Source: UBA1847 sp942492205 (lineage in GTDB: Bacteria; Pseudomonadota; Gammaproteobacteria; Steroidobacterales; Woeseiaceae). From it: a stretch of 64,000 nucleotides of DNA. The stretch covers positions 1,612,001 to 1,676,000 of the forward strand of contig CALODT010000001.1 in the NCBI GenBank assembly GCA_942492205.1, read 5' to 3'. A model generated the notes under the pieces. It was not told where the DNA came from. It saw only the letters and a list, made by a program, of their open reading frames with translations, and did no database searches. Positions 8,012 through 17,278 of this stretch are shown piece by piece; the first letter of the stretch is position 1, and each line of letters opens with the position of its first letter. The translations under genes were made by a program, and so were the position numbers.

Positions 8012-9295
8012 CTACGGCTCGACACTCTCCGACATGGTTCGCGGCACCGACTCCAGTCGTTCGAGTGGCTCGACCTCCTTTTTCGCGTGAGCGCCGAGCT
8101 CGACAAACTTGCGGGCACCGGGAAGGACATTGCGCTCCAGCGAGCCCACCGCCTTATTGTAATTCTCGACGCTACTCGCGAGCTGCCGGCCGACGCGATT
8201 CATATGGGTAACGAAGGTCGCGAGCCGGCCGTACAGGTCCTCTGCGAGGATACGGATCTCTTTGGCATTCTCGGCGAGCGCCAGCTGACGCCAGCCATAG
8301 GCGACGGCCTTCAGCAGTGCGACGAGGCTGGTCGGCGTTGCCAGGATGATCTGTTTCGAGAGCGCGTATTCGATCAGGTCGGGTTCTTCATTGAGCGCGG
8401 CACTGAGAAACTGGTCGCCGGGAATGAACAGGATGACGAACTCCGGACTTTCGTCGAACTGCTCCCAATAGGCCTTGGAGGCCAGCATGCGAATGTGGCC
8501 GCGCACGTTCTTGGCGTGCCGCTCCAGGCCCAGCTTTCGCTGCGCGTCATCCGGGGCTTCGGCGGCAGCAAGATAGGCGTCCAGCGGTGTCTTGACGTCG
8601 ACAACCAGGATTCGCTGGTCCGGCATCCTGACAATCATGTCGGGGCGTATCGCCTGCGCCTCCCCGGAGGTGTGTACCTGCTCGTTGAAATCGCAATGCT
8701 CGACCATGCCGGCGAGTTCGACCAGGCGACGCAAGGTAATCTCGCCCCAACGACCCCGGACCTCAGGCCTGCGCAGCGCGTTGACCAGGTTCTGCGTCTC
8801 CTTGGCCAGCGATTGCTGACCGATTTGCATCGCCTCCAGTTGATTCTTGATGCCGCCGTAAGCCTCGCTGCGAGCCTGCTCCAGCGCAGCGATCTGTTTC
8901 TGTGAAGCCTCCAGCGCATCGCGAATCGGCTTGACGAGCGCCTCGACCGCCTTCTCGCGCTCACTGAGTTCGCGTTTCGCTTTCTCCTGCTGGGTGCCGA
9001 GATTCTGCTCGGCCAGCCGCAGGAAATTCTCGCTATTGGATTGCAAAGACTGGTTGGCCAGGTTCGAGAATGCGGCAGTCAATTTGGCATTGGCCAGCTC
9101 GAACGCCGCCTCGCGCTCGCTCTGCAGTGACTCCTGGCTCTTCAGCTCATTCTCGGTCATCCGGATCTGCTCGAGCAGTCTCCTGCGACCCCGATGGCTG
9201 ATCAACCAGGCCAGCAAAGCGCCCAGAACCAGCCCGATGGCAAGCGCTGGTGCCCCGACTTCGATGTACACAGGGTCAATAGTAATGGAGATCAT
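8012..9295 (-). CDS. rmuC: DNA recombination protein RmuC
   Basis: A 427-residue protein with an N-terminal membrane helix (about residues 10-32), a long coiled coil (residues about 38-165, rich in Glu, Gln and Ala) and a C-terminal PD-(D/E)XK nuclease-like RmuC domain. Typical sequences are RGRWGEITLRRLVELAGM, RPDMIVRMPD and VDVKTPLDAY. The family limits inversions at short inverted repeats. The start overlaps the stop of the phosphatase gene by one base. It is inserted between mupP and yciK, genes that are adjacent in Pseudomonas. Confidence 0.93.
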   Translation of the reverse strand: MISITIDPVYIEVGAPALAIGLVLGALLAWLISHRGRRRLLEQIRMTENELKSQESLQSEREAAFELANAKLTAAFSNLANQSLQSNSENFLRLAEQNLGTQQEKAKRELSEREKAVEALVKPIRDALEASQKQIAALEQARSEAYGGIKNQLEAMQIGQQSLAKETQNLVNALRRPEVRGRWGEITLRRLVELAGMVEHCDFNEQVHTSGEAQAIRPDMIVRMPDQRILVVDVKTPLDAYLAAAEAPDDAQRKLGLERHAKNVRGHIRMLASKAYWEQFDESPEFVILFIPGDQFLSAALNEEPDLIEYALSKQIILATPTSLVALLKAVAYGWRQLALAENAKEIRILAEDLYGRLATFVTHMNRVGRQLASSVENYNKAVGSLERNVLPGARKFVELGAHAKKEVEPLERLESVPRTMSESVEP

Positions 9296-9981
9296 CAGGG
9301 CTCAAGGTTAACCGCTTTGAGTACGATTTGCGTCAGTTCTTCAGGGTCGATAGCGATGATATCCGCACCCCATTCGCGAGGGTCGTCGTCTTCCGTGATG
9401 TAGCCGTAAGCGGCGGCGATCGTTGCGGCACCGGCACGCAGCCCAGCCTCGATATCCCGTGAAGCATCGCCGACGTAGATGGATCGATGGGGCTCAATGC
9501 CGGCAATATCACAGCCAAGCAGGATTGGGCCGGGCTCCGGTTTTCGTACCGGCAACGTGTCGCCGCTGATTGCGCAGATGCTGCGATCAGCGAGCCCCAG
9601 TGCATCCAGCAGCGGGTTGGTCAGATACTCCGGCTTGTTCGTCACCACGCCCCAGGGAAGGCCGGCGGCGTCGAGCTCGTCGATCAGGCGGTCCACGCCA
9701 GCGAACACCTGCGTGAGATTGCAAAGCCGTTCTGCGTAGCGTTCCACATACTCTTCCACCAGGTCGAGCCGCTCTTCCTCGTCGAGTGTCGCAAAGCCGA
9801 CCCGCAACAGCCCTAGCGCGCCATTCGACACGTTCGAGCGCCCCAGCTCGTAGTCGATCGGCTCGTGACCGTGATCAGCCTGCATGTCCTGCAGCGTCGA
9901 TACCATGTCGGGCGCCGTATCGACGAGCGTACCGTCCAGGTCGAACAGCACCAGGTCGAAGGCATTGTCCTGAATCTGCAT
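9295..9981 (-). CDS. mupP: HAD phosphatase, probably MurNAc-6-phosphate phosphatase MupP
   Basis: A 228-residue HAD hydrolase with LVLFDLDGTLVDTAPD at the N-terminus (nucleophile and acid Asp), WGVVTNKP (motif II Thr) and VGDASRDIEAG (motif IV). It would usually be labelled phosphoglycolate phosphatase (gph). However, its position between ubiG and yciK, and the C-terminal YGYITEDDDPREWGAD, match Pseudomonas MupP. MupP dephosphorylates MurNAc-6-phosphate in peptidoglycan recycling upstream of AmgK/MurU. Those partner genes are not in this window. It is coupled to ubiG by a one-base overlap. Confidence 0.75.
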   Translation of the reverse strand: MQIQDNAFDLVLFDLDGTLVDTAPDMVSTLQDMQADHGHEPIDYELGRSNVSNGALGLLRVGFATLDEEERLDLVEEYVERYAERLCNLTQVFAGVDRLIDELDAAGLPWGVVTNKPEYLTNPLLDALGLADRSICAISGDTLPVRKPEPGPILLGCDIAGIEPHRSIYVGDASRDIEAGLRAGAATIAAAYGYITEDDDPREWGADIIAIDPEELTQIVLKAVNLEP

Positions 9982-10694
9982 CAGTCGAAAGGCCGCCGGA
10001 AGTACATCAGGTAGTTGACGTCGACATCGGATCCCAGCGAATACGTCTTGGTGAACGGGTTGTATTGCATGCCTTTGGTCTCGACGAGCGCCAGGCCGGC
10101 ACCGCGCGCCCAGCTTTCGAGTTCGGACGGTCGAATGAATTTCGCATACTCATGCGTGCCGCTGGGCAGCAGTTTCAGCACGTATTCGGCGCCGACAATC
10201 GCAAACAGGAACGACTTGGGATTGCGATTGATCGTGGAAAAGAACACGTGGCCGCCCGGTTTTGCCAGCTCGGCGCAGGAACGGATGACTTGTGACGGAT
10301 CGGGAACGTGCTCGAGCATTTCCAGGCAGGTGACGACGTCATACCTGCCCGCATCTGTCGCGGCCAGCTCTTCGGCAGTACTCTTGCGATAGTCTACCGC
10401 TGCCCCCGATTCCAGCTGGTGCAGGCGCGCAACCGACAGCGGTCCGTCGGCCATGTCGATGCCGGTCACGGTTGCCCCGGCGCCGGCCATGGATTCGGTA
10501 AGAATGCCGCCGCCACAGCCAATGTCGAGTGCTTCGCTACCTGCAAGGTCAACGTGCTGCTGAATCCAGCCAAGACGGAGTGGATTGATCTCGTGCAACG
10601 CCCTGAAATCGCCCCCGGTGTCCCACCATCTCGAGGCGACGGCATCGAATTTTGCCAATTCCGAAGGATCGACGTTATTGGTAGCGCTAGTCAT
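9981..10694 (-). CDS. ubiG: Ubiquinone biosynthesis O-methyltransferase
   Basis: A SAM-dependent methyltransferase of 237 residues that carries out both O-methylations of ubiquinone synthesis. The SAM motif I ALDIGCGGGILTESMA and the motif CLEMLEHVPDP are plain, and the N-terminal FDAVASRWWDTGGDFRALH is specific for UbiG. It lies 19 bp downstream of mtaD and overlaps the phosphatase by one base, so it is co-transcribed with them. Confidence 0.95.
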   Translation of the reverse strand: MTSATNNVDPSELAKFDAVASRWWDTGGDFRALHEINPLRLGWIQQHVDLAGSEALDIGCGGGILTESMAGAGATVTGIDMADGPLSVARLHQLESGAAVDYRKSTAEELAATDAGRYDVVTCLEMLEHVPDPSQVIRSCAELAKPGGHVFFSTINRNPKSFLFAIVGAEYVLKLLPSGTHEYAKFIRPSELESWARGAGLALVETKGMQYNPFTKTYSLGSDVDVNYLMYFRRPFD

Positions 10695-10713
10695 GGTTTA
10701 TTGGCCTTACAGG

Positions 10714-12039
10714 TCACTGTGTTACCGACGCAATACGATCGCGCCATTCCTTACTTCGTTCGAGCACTTCGTTTGTATTGATGGAGACAAGTTTACCGCC
10801 ATCCAACTGGTGCTTGCCGGCGATCCAGACATCCGAGACCTGGCTTGCGTTCGCGGTAAACACGATCTGAGAAATCACATCGTATATCGGCTGACTGTTA
10901 AGAGTCGCGAGATGGACGCAGGTTAAGTCGGCCCATTTACCGGCCTCTATCGAGCCAGTGGACCGGTCGAGTCCGAGGGCCCTGGCGCCGTCAAGCGTTC
11001 CCATGCGCAAGGCGTCCGCCGCGGAGATTGAACTGGCGTCCTCTGCAGCTACTTTCGCCAGCAGCGCCGCGAGTCGTATCTCTGCGAGGATATCCAGGAC
11101 GTTATTGCTGGCGGCGCCGTCTGTGCCGAGGCCGACATTAACACCGTTCCGCCGGTAGTGCGCGACTGGCGCGATGCCGCTCGCGAGCTTGAGATTCGAT
11201 CTCGGGCAGTGCGCAATGCTGACGCCGGCTTCTGCAATTCGCGCAATTTCTCTGCTCGTCATATGCACGGCGTGTACTGCGAGCAGGGAGGGGCTGACAA
11301 GCCCGAGCGTATCCAGCCGCTCGAGCGGCCGCAGCCCGGTTTTCGCAACCGAAGCCGCTATCTCGGTGCTGGATTCGTGTAAGTGGATCTGAACTGGAAC
11401 CTCCAGTTGATCAGCCAGGACGCGCAACTGGGTGAACGAGTCGTCCGACAAGGCCGCCACTGAATGCGGCGCATAGCAGCTGGAAATCAACGGATGTCCG
11501 GCGTACGGATCATGCACCAGGTCCGCGCCTTTCTGCAGGCACTCCTCGGCATCGCTCGCCCAGCTGGTCTCGAGATCGACCACCGGTGTTCCTACCATTG
11601 CCCGCATGTTCAGGTCTACGGCCGTTTCAGCGACGATCTCAGGGAAGAAGTACTGGTCGCTGAAACAGGTTATGCCGGCAGAAATCATCTCGGCTATGGC
11701 TAACTCAGTGCCGTCTCGGACCATCTCGGCGCCTACCCAGCGCCGCTCGACCGGCCAGATGGCCTCACGCAGCCAGGTCTCGAGCGGACGATCGCCACCG
11801 AGACCGCGAAACAGGGTCATGGCGGCATGAACATGGGTATTCACAAGGCCCGGTATGAGGGCATGATCAGGACGGCGAACCTGTACGCTCGGCTGATAGT
11901 GCTGCAGTGCAGCGGCGAGCGGCAGCAGATCGACGATCCGGCCGTCGGTGACGATCACCGCATGGTCGCTGAGTACCTGTCCGGAAGGCTCGATCGGGAC
12001 GCACCAGCGAGGCGCAATCAGGGTGTCGCAGTGGTGCAT
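10714..12039 (-). CDS. mtaD: 5-methylthioadenosine/S-adenosylhomocysteine deaminase-type amidohydrolase
   Basis: A 441-residue amidohydrolase of the TRZ/ATZ family. Metal ligands are visible in LVNTHVHAAMTLFRG, IHLHESSTE and LGTDGAASNN. By family it deaminates methylthioadenosine or S-adenosylhomocysteine in methionine salvage. The start is taken at ATG 12039 (MHHCDTLIAPRW), matching the usual beginning; a longer frame to 12096 adds 19 unsupported residues. It heads the minus-strand operon and is divergent from gyrA across about 255 bp. The same pairing with ubiG and gyrA occurs in Pseudomonas. Confidence 0.88.
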   Translation of the reverse strand: MHHCDTLIAPRWCVPIEPSGQVLSDHAVIVTDGRIVDLLPLAAALQHYQPSVQVRRPDHALIPGLVNTHVHAAMTLFRGLGGDRPLETWLREAIWPVERRWVGAEMVRDGTELAIAEMISAGITCFSDQYFFPEIVAETAVDLNMRAMVGTPVVDLETSWASDAEECLQKGADLVHDPYAGHPLISSCYAPHSVAALSDDSFTQLRVLADQLEVPVQIHLHESSTEIAASVAKTGLRPLERLDTLGLVSPSLLAVHAVHMTSREIARIAEAGVSIAHCPRSNLKLASGIAPVAHYRRNGVNVGLGTDGAASNNVLDILAEIRLAALLAKVAAEDASSISAADALRMGTLDGARALGLDRSTGSIEAGKWADLTCVHLATLNSQPIYDVISQIVFTANASQVSDVWIAGKHQLDGGKLVSINTNEVLERSKEWRDRIASVTQ

Positions 12040-12133
12040 AGTCGCCGCAGTATACGCGTCGCTGCGAGCAGCGCCAGCGCTACGTCTCAGCGCCAAATAA
12101 GACGGCGAAATACTGCTGTTTCAGCGCCTCTTG

Positions 12134-12142
12134 TGGTATGAT
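12134..12142 (+). promoter_or_regulatory. Putative gyrA promoter (extended -10)
   Basis: TGGTATGAT is an extended -10 element in the mtaD-gyrA intergenic region, about 150 bp before the gyrA ATG. No convincing -35 box lies at standard distance, as is common for extended -10 promoters. The remaining sequence between mtaD and gyrA shows no gene. Confidence 0.4.
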
Positions 12143-12294
12143 TTCTACCCTGATCCGAAGCTTGAAATGTGCCACTTGGGGCCGCGTTACTCGAGATTCA
12201 GATCCCTAACAAAACCACCACAGATAGCCGCTCACATTTCGCGCCTGAAGGTCCTGAAATGCGCTCGGATTGTGAGCCAGGAAAGTAGAAAATT

Positions 12295-14833
12295 ATGGCT
12301 GAAGTTGCCCAGGAATTGCTCTCTGTAAGCCTCGAAGAGGAGATGCAGCAGTCCTATCTCGACTATGCGATGAGCGTTATCGTGGGGCGGGCGTTGCCCG
12401 ATGTGCGTGACGGCTTGAAGCCCGTTCACCGACGAGTTCTGCACGCCATGCGGGAACTTGGCAACGACTACAACAAGCCCTACAAGAAGTCGGCCCGAGT
12501 GGTCGGTGATGTCATCGGTAAATACCATCCGCACGGCGATTCGGCTGTTTACGACACGATCGTGCGCATGGCGCAGCCGTTCTCGATGCGTTACATGTTG
12601 GTGGATGGCCAGGGCAACTTCGGCTCCGTCGATGGCGATTCGCCCGCGGCCATGCGTTACACGGAAGTGCGCATGTCCAAGATCGCGCACGAATTGCTTG
12701 CCGATATCGAGAAAGAAACCGTCGACTTTGTCGAAAACTACGATGGCTCCGAAAGTGAGCCGTCGGTCATGCCTACGCGTGTCCCCAATCTGCTGGTGAA
12801 CGGCTCTTCGGGTATTGCGGTCGGTATGGCAACCAATATTCCGCCGCACAACCTGGTCGAGGTAATCAACGCCTGCCTCGCGGTTATCGAAGATCCTGCG
12901 ATCGATACACCAGCGCTAATGCAGCACATGCCCGGCCCCGATTTTCCGACGGCCGGCATCATCAACGGCGCGCAGGGCATCTATTCTGCCTATCGCACCG
13001 GGCGAGGGCGCGTGCATATTCGGGCCCGCACAGAGGTCGAGACCATCAACGCGCGCGGCAAAGAGGCGATCATCGTCACTGAATTGCCGTACCAGGTTAA
13101 CAAGGCGCGGCTGATCGAGAAGATTGCTGACCTGGTGCGCGAGAAGCGGATTGAGGGCATCAGCGAATTGCGCGATGAGTCCGACAAGGACGGAATGCGT
13201 ATCGTGATTGAGCTGCGTACCGGCGAGGTCAGCGACGTCGTGCTGAACAACCTTTACAAGCATACGCCGATGCAGACCGTGTTCGGCATCAACATGGTCG
13301 CGCTACGAGATGGCCAGCCGAAGCTGCTGAACCTCAAGCAGGTCCTCGAGGCATTTCTTGCGCATCGACGTGAAGTCGTTACACGGCGCACAATATTCGA
13401 TCTGCGCAAGGCCCGGGACAGGGCCCATGTGCTGGAGGGTCAGACCGTAGCGCTGGCGAACATCGATGACGTGATTGCGTTGATCAAAAGCTCTGCCTCG
13501 CCCGCGGACGCGAAAGTCGCCTTGATGGCGCGTGCATGGGCGCCCGGTGACGTGACCGGCATGCTCGAGCGCGCCGGGGACACCGACACCCGTCCGGACC
13601 ATCTTGCCGAGGGCAGTGGGCTGATCGATGGCGAATACCGCTTGTCGGGCGTACAGGCGCAGGCGATCCTCGATCTCCGACTGCATCGCTTGACAGGCCT
13701 CGAGCAAGATAAAATAATTAAAGAATACAAAGAGATATTAGTAAAGAATAAAAGATCTTTCTGATATCCTGTCGGACCCCGATCGACTGGTCCTGGTGAT
13801 CCGTGAAGAACTCATCGATATTCGTGACAACTATGGCGACGAGCGCCGCACCGAGATCGTGCAGGATCATTCAGACCTTAGTGTCGAGGACCTGATCCCG
13901 GAGGAGGAAGTTGTCGTCACGCTGTCGCACGGCGGCTATGCGAAAGCCCAGCCCATCGATGTCTACCAGGCGCAGAAGCGCGGTGGCAGAGGGCGCTCCG
14001 CGACGAAGGTGAAGGACGAGGACTTTATCGACAATCTCTTCGTTGCCAACACGCACGATACGATCCTGTGTTTTTCCAGCCGCGGCAAGATGTACTGGCT
14101 GAAGGTCTACCAGGTGCCGCAGGCCAGCCGCGGTTCCAGAGGCAAGCCGATCGTAAATCTGCTACCGCTCGAGAAGGACGAGAGGATCAACGCGGTGCTG
14201 CCGATTCGAGAGTACGAGGAAGGTCACTTCGTGTTCATGGCTACGTCCGCAGGGACGGTCAAGAAGACGCCGCTCAAGCAGTTCTCGCGACCACGTGCCA
14301 GCGGCATCATCGCAATCGATCTGCGCGGCGAGGACAAGCTGGTTGATGTCGCCATAACGGATGGCAAAGCGCAGATCCTGCTCGTGGCCAGCCATGGCAA
14401 GGCGATTCGTTTCGATGAGGCAGACGTTCGGCCGATGGGGCGTGGCGCGGCAGGGGTGCGCGGCATCAAGTTGCCGGGAGATCACGAGGTGATCGGGCTG
14501 ACGATCATGCGGGCCGGCCTGATCCTGACGGCCACCGAAAATGGTTACGGCAAGCGAACGCCTGTCGAGGAATTCCCGGTGCAGGGTCGGGGTGGCCAGG
14601 GTGTAATTGCCATCCAGACAACGGATCGAAACGGCAGGACCGTGGGAGCGATCCAGGTCGAGGACGAGGACGAGATCATGCTGATCAGTTCCAACGGCAC
14701 GCTCGTGCGCACCGGCGTCGAGGATATTTCTGTCATGGGGCGCAATACGCAGGGTGTTCGGCTGATCCGGGTCGAGAAGGGCCAACGGCTGGTCGGCCTG
14801 GCGCGTATCGAGGGCATCGAAGACGATGAGTGA
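12295..14833 (+). CDS. gyrA: DNA gyrase subunit A, with a single-base frameshift
   Basis: GyrA of about 845 residues if one base is ignored. It has the catalytic Tyr122 in RYTEVR and the quinolone-region residues Ser83 and Asp87 in the sensitive state. The GyrA box QKRGGRG and the six-bladed C-terminal wheel are read from the second frame. RBS AGGAAAG precedes ATG 12295. The first frame stops at TGA 13762-13764. Skipping one A near 13747 restores VKIKDLSDILSDPDRL, exactly the conserved sequence, and the gene then runs to 14833. The lesion lies in a very AT-rich stretch (13711-13760, 8 of 50 bases G or C). A sequencing insertion or a real +1 shift are both possible. Confidence 0.9.
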
Positions 14834-14855
14834 CGCACTGTTTTGGTGCGTTTCT
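14833..14855 (+). terminator. Weak hairpin after gyrA
   Basis: ACGCAC / GTGCGT stem with a seven-base loop starting at the gyrA stop, followed by only a short T-rich run (TTCTGT). It may be a weak terminator before the serC unit, which begins 150 bp after gyrA. Confidence 0.3.
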
Positions 14856-14983
14856 GTCGATCGCGTGCGACGCCATTCGCACAGTTTGTTTACGGTAACT
14901 TCTTAGTGCATTTGGGTAGCTAAACCGTAACAATAACCAGCCTGAAATTCCGGCCTCCCCAATTTTTACAGGACAGAAGCGAC

Positions 14984-16063
14984 ATGTCGCGCGTATTCAA
15001 CTTCAGTGCTGGCCCAGCCGCGCTGCCCCTTGCAGTTCTCGAAACCATCCGAAACGACATTCCCGACTGGCGAGGAACGGGGATGACGGTTATGGAGGTC
15101 AGCCACCGTGGCAAGGACTTCGTTGAGCTGGCTGCCCGTGCGGAGGCCAATGTCCGCAACCTGCTGGATATTCCAGGCGACTACAGCGTTTTGTTTACAC
15201 AGGGCGGGGCGACGCTGCAGATGGCGATGGCGCCGCTGAATCTTGCCGGCCCCGACGATGCCGCGGATTATGTGGTGACAGGCAGCTGGGGCAAGAAAGC
15301 CGCCGGTGAGGCAACCAAGTTCTGCAAAGCCACGGTTGTGGCCGATGCCTCCGACAAGAAGTTCACTTATATACCGGAGGAGTCAACCTGGACTCGTAGC
15401 GACAATGCCGCCTATCTGCATTACACGCCGAATGAAACGATTGCGGGTGTCGAGTTTCACTTCGTGCCGGAGGGCGATGTGCCGCTGGTCGCCGACATGT
15501 CCAGCACGATCCTGTCGCGACCCATTGACGTCAGTCGTTTCGGTGTCATTTATGCGGGCGCGCAGAAGAACATCGGTCCGGCCGGTATAACGCTGGTCAT
15601 CGTACGCAACGACCTGCTGGATCGGGTCCGTCCAAACAATGCGCACCTGATGACGTGGAAGTCGTATGCGGAATCGGATTCCATGACCAATACGCCGCCG
15701 ACGTTCGCCTGGTACGTTGCGGACCTGGTGTTTCAGTATCTCCTGGACTGTGGTGGCCTGGCAGCGGTAGGTGAAGTCAACAGGCGCAAGGCAAGCAAGC
15801 TGTATGCGGCGATCGATGATTCGGCCTTCTATTCCAATCCCGTTAGCAAGGATTGCCGTTCATGGATGAACGTCCCGTTTATTCTTGCGGATAGCGCGCT
15901 GGACGGGAAGTTCCTTGCAGAGTCCGATGCTGCGGGGCTTGCCAATCTCAAGGGCCATCGCTCGGTGGGCGGCATGCGTGCCTCTATCTACAACGCGGTC
16001 AGTGAAGAAGCGGTCGACGCGTTGATCGACTTCATGGCCGATTTCGAAAAAACCAACGGGTAA
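14984..16063 (+). CDS. serC: Phosphoserine aminotransferase
   Basis: A 359-residue class V PLP aminotransferase that makes 3-phosphoserine (and acts in PLP synthesis). The start MSRVFNFSAGPAALP is typical, and the PLP lysine lies in YAGAQKNIGPAG. The gene follows gyrA by 150 bp and precedes serA by four bases, placing the first two committed serine steps together. The order gyrA-serC-(serA)-pheA-aroA is the Pseudomonas order with serA added. Confidence 0.96.
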   Translation: MSRVFNFSAGPAALPLAVLETIRNDIPDWRGTGMTVMEVSHRGKDFVELAARAEANVRNLLDIPGDYSVLFTQGGATLQMAMAPLNLAGPDDAADYVVTGSWGKKAAGEATKFCKATVVADASDKKFTYIPEESTWTRSDNAAYLHYTPNETIAGVEFHFVPEGDVPLVADMSSTILSRPIDVSRFGVIYAGAQKNIGPAGITLVIVRNDLLDRVRPNNAHLMTWKSYAESDSMTNTPPTFAWYVADLVFQYLLDCGGLAAVGEVNRRKASKLYAAIDDSAFYSNPVSKDCRSWMNVPFILADSALDGKFLAESDAAGLANLKGHRSVGGMRASIYNAVSEEAVDALIDFMADFEKTNG

Positions 16064-16067
16064 CTCC

Positions 16068-17246
16068 ATGTACAAGGTATTGACGCTCAACAACATTGCG
16101 GTCGAAGGGCTGCGTCGGCTGCCTCGGCAGCGCTATGAAGTGGCATCGGAGATTGCGCACCCCGACGCGATCCTGTTGCGGTCTCATAACATGCACGACA
16201 TGGAGATACCGGAGACGGTAGCTGCTATTGGCCGTGCCGGCGCAGGCACGAACAATATTCCTGTCGATGCGATGAGCGCGCGTGGCGTTCCCGTATTTAA
16301 CGCGCCAGGCGCGAATGCCAACGCGGTGAAGGAACTCACGATTGCGGGCATGCTGCTTGGCGCAAGAAATTTGTGCGACGGCCGCGAGTACGTCAAGTCG
16401 CTAACCGAGACGGGCGCAGCTTTGAACAAGGCGGTTGAAGCGGGCAAGAAACAGTTTGTCGGCTTCGAGCTTCCGGGAAAGACGCTTGGCGTCATCGGCT
16501 TGGGCGCGATTGGTGTAGAAGTTGCAAATGCCGCGCTTGGACTGGGCATGAAGGTTGTTGGTTTCGATCCGGCAATAACCGTGCGCAACGCATGGCAGCT
16601 GTCGTCGGGCGTCGAGCAAGAGGAAACGCTTGATCAGCTCTTCCAGCATGCTGACTTTGTTACGCTGCATGTGCCGCTCATCGACGCGACGCGAAATATT
16701 GTTAACGCCGATCGTCTGGCCTTGATGAACGAAGGTGGCGTGCTGATCAACTTTGCCCGTGGCGGTATCGTCAACGATGCGGCTGCCCTCGATGCACTGG
16801 ATAGCGGCAGGCTGCATGCCTATGTTACGGATTTTCCGACCGCGGAGCTTATCGCTCACCCGAAGGTCATCGCATTGCCGCACCTGGGTGCGTCGACGGG
16901 CGAGGCTGAGGAGAACTGCGCGATCATGGTGGCAGAGCACATCAAGGACTATCTCGAGAATGGCAACGTACGTCATTCTGTGAATTTCCCCGAGGCCCGG
17001 CTCCCGCGTCTCGACGCCTGGCGTATTACGGTGTCGAATGCCAACGTGCCAAACATGGTCGGGCAGATTTCAACCTGCATTGCGAATGCCGGCCACAATA
17101 TCGAGGATCTCTTGAACAAGTCCGTAGGCGACCTGGCCTACACAATCGTGGATATCAGCGGCCAGCCGAGTGATGAGCTTATTACGCAGCTTCAATCCAT
17201 TGAGGGTGTGTTGATGTTGCGAAATATCGGTAAGCCTGTAACCTGA
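16068..17246 (+). CDS. serA: D-3-phosphoglycerate dehydrogenase
   Basis: A 392-residue NAD-dependent 2-hydroxyacid dehydrogenase for the first step of serine synthesis. The Rossmann motif GLGAIGVEVANAALGLGMKV is near residue 145, and an arginine-bearing segment LINFARGGIV and the catalytic His in LPHLGAST follow. A C-terminal ACT domain (about residues 320-392) suggests serine feedback. It sits between serC and pheA with short gaps. Confidence 0.93.
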   Translation: MYKVLTLNNIAVEGLRRLPRQRYEVASEIAHPDAILLRSHNMHDMEIPETVAAIGRAGAGTNNIPVDAMSARGVPVFNAPGANANAVKELTIAGMLLGARNLCDGREYVKSLTETGAALNKAVEAGKKQFVGFELPGKTLGVIGLGAIGVEVANAALGLGMKVVGFDPAITVRNAWQLSSGVEQEETLDQLFQHADFVTLHVPLIDATRNIVNADRLALMNEGGVLINFARGGIVNDAAALDALDSGRLHAYVTDFPTAELIAHPKVIALPHLGASTGEAEENCAIMVAEHIKDYLENGNVRHSVNFPEARLPRLDAWRITVSNANVPNMVGQISTCIANAGHNIEDLLNKSVGDLAYTIVDISGQPSDELITQLQSIEGVLMLRNIGKPVT

Positions 17247-17278
17247 CGATTACGTTACATATTTGCCGCAGGAAATGA

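Noticed and set aside
12295..13764. Reading gyrA as two separate genes (ParC-like and a GyrA C-terminal protein)
   Set aside because: Both parts align as one GyrA with a single extra base, and the second part has no ribosome site.
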